Shown piece by piece: positions 15,514-18,888 of a stretch of DNA of 18,888 nt. This DNA is from Roseiarcus sp037446355 (lineage in GTDB: Bacteria > Pseudomonadota > Alphaproteobacteria > Rhizobiales > Beijerinckiaceae), in the NCBI GenBank assembly GCA_037446355.1, contig JBBIIT010000057.1, positions 1 through 18,888 on the forward strand. Direction: 5' to 3'. A program made the translations under genes and the position numbers. Position 1 is the first letter of the stretch; the number at the start of each line of letters is the position of its first letter. The notes beneath the pieces were generated by a model that worked only from the letters and a program-made list of their open reading frames with translations, had not been told where the DNA came from and ran no database searches.

Positions 15514-16560
15514 TCACTTTGCTAGCGAGGGCAGCGGAGTCGTGTCGGTGCGGGTTGGCAGGACGGGATAGTCGACTTTCGGCAATTGCCCGGTCAACGA
15601 CCCAAGGAAGGCGACGATGTCGTCCTCTTCCTTTTCGGTTAGCTTGGCGCCGAGCTGCGCCTCGCCCATGACCCCTACCGCCGCCTTCAGCGTCCAGACC
15701 TGGCCCGAATGGAAATACGGCGCGCGCAGGGCCACATTGCGAAGCGGCGCGGCGCGGAAGACGTATTCGTCGGACGCCGTCTTGCTTACGTTAAAACGGC
15801 CTTTGTCGCCCAGGGGCAAGACATCCGCGCCGGGCTTCTCGACGACGCCGAACGGGAAATAGTCGCCGCCGCCGACGTTGACGCCGTTGTGGCAAGAAGA
15901 GCAGCCTTTGTCCATGAACAGCTTCAGCCCGGCCTTCTGTTGCGCGGTGAGCGCGTTGGCGTCGCCTTCGAGAAACTGGTCGAACGGCGCCGCGGGCGTG
16001 ATCAACGTCGCCTCGAAAGCCTCGATCGCCTTTGCGAAATTATCGAAGTTGACCGGCGTGGCCTCATTGGGGAAGGCCTTCTTGAACCAATCGAGATATT
16101 CCGGCATCGACGAAAGCGTCTTGACGACGTGATCCGGGGTCGCGTTCATCTCGACGCTTGCCTGCACGGGGCCTTTCGCCTGCGCCTTGAGGTCGGCCGC
16201 GCGGCCGTCCCAGAACTGCGCGACGTTGAAGACGGCGTTGTAAACGGTCGGTGCACGGCGCGGACCTTTCTGCCATCCGTGGCCGACCGACGTGGGTCCC
16301 GCGTCGACGCCTCCCGTGCCGAGGTTATGGCAAGTGTTGCAGCTGATGATCTCGCTCGCCGACAGACGCGGATCGAAGAACAGCAACTTGCCCAGTTCGA
16401 CCTTCTCGTGCGTGACCGCGTTGTCCTTAACAGCCGGCACGACGGACGGGATCGGCTTGAAGACTTGCTTGGCCGCCTTCATCAAATCCTCGTCCGCCAT
16501 CGCCGAAGTGGCGATCAACGCGAATATGGGCGTAAGAACCCCGGCAACGAAATTGCGCAT
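15514..16560 (-). CDS. Di-heme cytochrome c peroxidase (CcpA/MauG family)
   Basis: This encodes 348 residues. A signal peptide (about 1-22, A-M-A/D-E) sends it to the periplasm. Two c-type heme sites are visible: CNTCH (74-78) and CSSCH (220-224). Other family features are FWDGR (116-120) between the hemes, APYFHSG (280-286) near the second heme, and Met 298 in VMGEAQLG, the likely sixth ligand of the electron-accepting C-terminal heme, which favours a true bacterial peroxidase over MauG (Tyr at this position). It reduces hydrogen peroxide to water with electrons from cytochrome c. The start ATG has GGGGAG upstream. The gene is transcribed alone, between its own terminator and an upstream Irr-like palindrome. 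Confidence 0.92.
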   Translation of the reverse strand: MRNFVAGVLTPIFALIATSAMADEDLMKAAKQVFKPIPSVVPAVKDNAVTHEKVELGKLLFFDPRLSASEIISCNTCHNLGTGGVDAGPTSVGHGWQKGPRRAPTVYNAVFNVAQFWDGRAADLKAQAKGPVQASVEMNATPDHVVKTLSSMPEYLDWFKKAFPNEATPVNFDNFAKAIEAFEATLITPAAPFDQFLEGDANALTAQQKAGLKLFMDKGCSSCHNGVNVGGGDYFPFGVVEKPGADVLPLGDKGRFNVSKTASDEYVFRAAPLRNVALRAPYFHSGQVWTLKAAVGVMGEAQLGAKLTEKEEDDIVAFLGSLTGQLPKVDYPVLPTRTDTTPLPSLAK

Positions 16561-16641
16561 CGCAAATGCTCCCCTGCTACCCGGCCAGAGTCGGCGGAAA
16601 CGCCTGAATGAAAGTCCACCGCCTCATCAGTAGGAGAGAAG

Positions 16642-16656
16642 TTAGAACGATTCTAA
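16642..16656. promoter_or_regulatory. Probable Irr-binding iron control element (ICE)
   Basis: TTAGAACGATTCTAA is a perfect inverted repeat (6+3+6) and matches the TTAGAA-N3-TTCTAA core of the ICE motif bound by Irr in alphaproteobacteria. It lies 82 bases upstream of the peroxidase ATG. On the minus strand the outer half could serve as a weak -35 with TACTGA about 18 bases on, so binding here would probably block transcription. No other sizeable signal lies in the gap 16561-16795. Confidence 0.6.
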
Positions 16657-16795
16657 GATTGATGATGCGTGGCGATTGCGCGCGCGGCAAGGCGCCGCAC
16701 TGCGCTGCATCGGGCGCGCAGGCGGGGGACGCGCTTGACCGGCGAAGCGCGCCCGGACTTTGCCTATGGGATGAATCTGTCCGGCAACGAACGCC

Positions 16796-17767
16796 TTACG
16801 GCAGCATCACGACCGAACCCATTGTTTGGCGCGCTTCGAGCGCGACATGCACGCGCGCGGCGTCGGCGAGCGCGGCGCGTTCGCCAATTTTGATCTTCAC
16901 CTCACCCGAAGCGACGACCTTGAAAAGATCGCGCGCCATTTTCTCGAGCCGAGCACGGTCGGCGAGGAACGTGAACAACGTCGGTCGGGTTACGAACAGC
17001 GACCCCTTCTGCGACAACAGTGCGAGATTGAAATGATCGATGCCGCCGGACGCCGAGCCGAAGCTGACAAACGTTCCAAACGGTTTGAGGCAATCGAGCG
17101 AGGCCGGGAAGGTCGCCTTGCCCACGCCGTCGTAAACGACCGCACATTTGGCGCCCTTGGTGATCTCATTCACCCGCACGGCGAAATCCTCTTCACGGTA
17201 AAGGATGACATGCTTGGCGCCCATCTTCTTCGCGATCTTGGCTTTCTCAGCCGAGCCGACGGTGGCGATGACATTGGCGCCCAGCGCCTTGCCCCATTGG
17301 CAAAGGATCTGCCCGACCCCGCCCGCCGCGGCATGTATGAGAATCCAGTCGCCCGCCTGCACCTTGTAGGTCTGACGCAACAGGTATTGCGCGGTGAGGC
17401 CCTTGAGCATCATCGCGGCGGCGGTCTCGTAAGAAATCGCTTTGGGCAGTTTGACGAGATGCTTCCGATCGACGTTACGCTCTTGCGCGTAGGAACCGAG
17501 CGTCGTCACATAGGCGACGCGGTCGCCAACGGCGAAATCCCTGACGTTCTTGCCAAGCGCCACGATTTCGCCGGCGCCCTCGTTGCCGGGGATGAACGGG
17601 AGCGGCGGCGGCGGATAGAAGCCGCTGCGATAATAGACATCGAGATAGTTGACGCCGATCGCGTGATGGCGAATCCGCGCCTCGGTCGGCCCGGGCGGCG
17701 CCAACTCCACGTCCTCGAGTTGCATGACCTCCGGCGCGCCGGTGCGATGGATTCGAATGGCTTTCAT
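16796..17767 (-). CDS. NADPH:quinone oxidoreductase, zinc-independent MDR family
   Basis: This encodes 323 residues, the usual length for the QOR family. The N-terminal GroES-like domain contains GVNYLDVYYRSGFYP (38-52) and PGNEGAGEI (60-68). The Rossmann domain has AAAGGVG (146-152), the NADPH-binding glycine motif of quinone reductases. The cysteines and histidine that bind zinc in alcohol dehydrogenases are absent. It reduces quinones, often by one electron, or related electrophiles with NADPH; it is cytoplasmic. The ATG at 17765-17767 follows the strong ribosome site GGGAGG at about 9 bases. An in-frame extension to 17821 would run across the promoter and is rejected. It is probably a single-gene unit; the peroxidase gene starts 235 bases beyond its stop. 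Confidence 0.92.
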   Translation of the reverse strand: MKAIRIHRTGAPEVMQLEDVELAPPGPTEARIRHHAIGVNYLDVYYRSGFYPPPPLPFIPGNEGAGEIVALGKNVRDFAVGDRVAYVTTLGSYAQERNVDRKHLVKLPKAISYETAAAMMLKGLTAQYLLRQTYKVQAGDWILIHAAAGGVGQILCQWGKALGANVIATVGSAEKAKIAKKMGAKHVILYREEDFAVRVNEITKGAKCAVVYDGVGKATFPASLDCLKPFGTFVSFGSASGGIDHFNLALLSQKGSLFVTRPTLFTFLADRARLEKMARDLFKVVASGEVKIKIGERAALADAARVHVALEARQTMGSVVMLP

Positions 17768-17792
17768 AAAGGGAACCTCCCGGTTGGGCCGG

Positions 17793-17821
17793 ATAATTCT
17801 CCGGTCCGAACGGGGAAGCAA
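17793..17821 (-). promoter_or_regulatory. Candidate promoter of the quinone oxidoreductase gene
   Basis: On the minus strand TTGCTT (17821-17816) and AATTAT (17798-17793) are spaced by 17 bases, ending about 25 bases before the ATG. Each hexamer matches the sigma70 consensus only partly (3 and 4 of 6). Confidence 0.4.
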
Positions 17822-17930
17822 GGGGCGCTGCGTCGCACGCCGCGTGAAAAGCGAGATTCTTTATGGATTTGGCCGCGCGACCGGGCGGCCGCGCCCTTGC
17901 GGAGGCATGCGAAATTGTTTGCCCCGGCGC

Positions 17931-17959
17931 TTGCCAGCGCGCGGCGACGACACTATAGC
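17931..17959 (+). promoter_or_regulatory. Promoter of the tRNA-Glu gene
   Basis: TTGCCA (17931-17936) and TATAGC (17954-17959) lie exactly 17 bases apart, in good agreement with a housekeeping sigma70-type promoter. The predicted start near 17966 gives a 5' leader of about 27 bases before the mature tRNA. Confidence 0.65.
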
Positions 17960-17992
17960 TCTGCCGGCCCGGTTCGCTCGGGCTGTCGGTTT

Positions 17993-18068
17993 GCGCCCAT
18001 CGTCTAGCGGTCCAGGACGTCGCCCTTTCACGGCGAAAACAGGGGTTCGATTCCCCTTGGGCGCGCCA
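17993..18068 (+). tRNA. tRNA-Glu (anticodon TTC)
   Basis: The acceptor arms GCGCCCA (17993-17999) and TGGGCGC (18058-18064) pair perfectly, followed by the discriminator G and an encoded CCA (18066-18068). The anticodon stem TCGCC/GGCGA holds the loop CTTTCAC, with the TTC anticodon at 18027-18029. The T arm contains GGTTCGATTCC. The D-arm sequence TCTAGCGGTCCAGGA closely resembles E. coli tRNA-Glu. It is a single gene; I see no clear terminator behind it. Confidence 0.97.
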
Positions 18069-18202
18069 ATCTCCGGCTGTTAGAATTCGCAGGCCTGTTC
18101 GGACGCGCACGGAAAATAGTAGGGCGCGCAAATGTCTTCGCTTTCGTCCTTCGCGAGCGCGAAAACCGACGCAATGGCCGTCTTGGTTGGTTCGGCCGAC
18201 GT

Positions 18203-18340
18203 TTACGGCTTCTTTCCCGGCGCACTCATCGCCGAGCCGCCCTTGCCCTGAGACAGCTTATAGGCGGAGCCGCCGCCTTTTGGCTTATCGGCTTTGGGTT
18301 TCTTGGCCTCTTTGTTGCCCTTGATTTGACCTTTCGCCAT
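18203..18340 (-). CDS. Small lysine/glycine-rich protein, 45 residues
   Basis: From the ATG at 18338-18340 this encodes 45 residues with 11 Lys and no Cys, Trp or Phe. It begins MAKGQIKGNKEAKKPKADKP, then a GGGSAYKLSQGKGGS segment, and ends PGKKP. A clear ribosome site, GGGAGGA, sits about 6 bases upstream. The opening MAKGQ-x-x-x-NKE-x-KKPK resembles small basic proteins I recall from several Hyphomicrobiales genomes, which have no assigned function. It is very basic and probably disordered; nucleic-acid or ribosome binding is a guess from charge alone. It has its own gap on both sides and is opposite in strand to the tRNA. Confidence 0.72.
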   Translation of the reverse strand: MAKGQIKGNKEAKKPKADKPKGGGSAYKLSQGKGGSAMSAPGKKP

Positions 18341-18499
18341 TGCATCCTCCCGTCCAGATCCCGAATGCGGGCCGCCAAGGCGAACGGGGCCACTTTTCCG
18401 AGAATTCGGCCACTAGAATCGAACCGGAGCGAATTCCGCCGCCGCGGTCAATGCTTGTATTCGAAACTCGGGCGGCGCCCGATAACCTTTAGAAAATTT

Positions 18500-18540
18500 T
18501 GCACTGTGCGTTCCAACGATGAGCGGCGGAGCACAGTGTA
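18500..18540 (-). terminator. Possible terminator of the GT4 glycosyltransferase gene
   Basis: CACTGTGC (18502-18509) and GCACAGTG (18531-18538) form an 8-base inverted repeat immediately after the stop codon at 18541-18543. On the minus strand the stem is followed by CAAAATTTT. The 21-base loop is long and the T-tract is imperfect. Confidence 0.35.
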
Positions 18541-18888
18541 TCACCTCGAAAGCCTCCGGGCGAGCCGGCTGGGCCAAGGCGCGAGGCTGGCGTCCGGGCG
18601 CCGCGCCGAGGCCAGCACAGGTTCCAGAAATTGCCGCGTGCAGGCTTCCCAGGAGAAGCGCTGGGCGAAAGCGCGGGCCTTGTCGGGTGCTTCGGCAAGT
18701 TGCAACGCCTTGGCGACCCCGAGTCCGAGATCCGCATTCAGGACGGCGAAGTCGTCGACATCCCCCTCGCCGAAAATGTCTAGCGGACCCGGCGCCGGCA
18801 TCGCAGCGATACGCAGACCGGCCGCGCAGGCTTCCAGCAGCACAAGCCCGAACGTGTCGGTAATCGAGGGGAACACGAACACGTCGGC
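18541..18888 (-). CDS. Glycosyltransferase family 4, C-terminal part (cut by window edge)
   Basis: This covers the last 115 residues of a protein whose start lies beyond the right edge. The visible part opens ADVFVFPSITDTFGLVLLE, the nucleotide-sugar-binding E-x7-E region of GT-B retaining glycosyltransferases, then ACAAGLRIAAMPAPGPLDI and an acidic GDVDDFAVL stretch. The FPSITDTFGLVLLEA form is typical of GT4 enzymes that act on lipids or polysaccharides (MgtA/SqdX-like). The GTG at 18880-18882 is an internal Val codon, not a start. The last 20 or so residues are basic and Pro/Arg-rich. Confidence 0.87.
   Translation of the reverse strand, partial: ADVFVFPSITDTFGLVLLEACAAGLRIAAMPAPGPLDIFGEGDVDDFAVLNADLGLGVAKALQLAEAPDKARAFAQRFSWEACTRQFLEPVLASARRPDASLAPWPSRLARRLSR

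Noticed and set aside
16753..16784. Inverted repeat CCGGAC/GTCCGG downstream of the quinone oxidoreductase gene as a terminator
   Set aside because: The stem is only 6 pairs with a 20-base loop and there is no T-tract on either side.
18150..18163. Palindrome TTCGCG-AG-CGCGAA behind the tRNA as its terminator
   Set aside because: The 2-base centre is too small for a hairpin loop and no T-tract follows; such palindromes are common by chance in this base composition.
17993..18540. tRNA-Glu as an integration site for a genomic island
   Set aside because: No integrase gene and no duplicated 3' tRNA segment is visible in the window.

Overview
This window is GC-rich, gene-dense DNA that looks like the chromosome of an alphaproteobacterium, probably in the Hyphomicrobiales (Rhizobiales). 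The evidence is the lepB-rnc-era order with recO nearby, an Irr-type iron-control palindrome in front of a cytochrome c peroxidase, and the overall protein style. Methylocystaceae/Beijerinckiaceae is only a guess. I see no insertion sequence, phage, CRISPR array or plasmid function.

Layout, left to right. (1) 1-2420: a possible tail of an upstream gene, a secreted protein of unknown function (201-1892, +) closed by a UUCG-loop terminator, then a non-coding stretch that holds a broken N-terminal piece of what looks like a type I-secreted, M10/serralysin-like protein. (2) 2422-3741 (-): a TetR regulator followed by a YhhN/TMEM86-type membrane protein, with a palindrome upstream that may be the operator. 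(3) 3947-8872 (-): a redox module of an FAD-binding dehydrogenase, a two-gene molybdenum hydroxylase of the isoquinoline 1-oxidoreductase type (iron-sulfur subunit plus Tat-exported molybdopterin subunit) and an isoprenylcysteine/phospholipid methyltransferase-like membrane protein, ending in a hairpin terminator. (4) 8869-15313 (-): the housekeeping block lepB, rnc, era, [GNAT acetyltransferase, GT39 glycosyltransferase, MFS transporter], recO. Many junctions are 1-4 base stop/start overlaps, and recO overlaps the FAD dehydrogenase. lepB, with a good sigma70-like promoter, may therefore drive a run of eleven same-strand genes down to 3947, although internal promoters are likely. (5) 15461-17767 (-): a di-heme cytochrome c peroxidase with its own terminator and a probable Irr box, and a zinc-independent NADPH:quinone reductase. 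(6) 17931-18888: a tRNA-Glu(TTC) with a clear promoter, a 45-residue lysine-rich protein, and the C-terminal part of a GT4 glycosyltransferase running off the right edge.

The core (signal peptidase I, RNase III, Era, RecO, tRNA-Glu) is ordinary. The most notable points are the predicted Irr control of the peroxidase, the three-gene insert between era and recO, the FAD/molybdenum-hydroxylase cassette coupled to recO, the decayed type I secretion substrate, and the small lysine-rich protein. I found nothing that clearly amounts to an undescribed multi-gene system.
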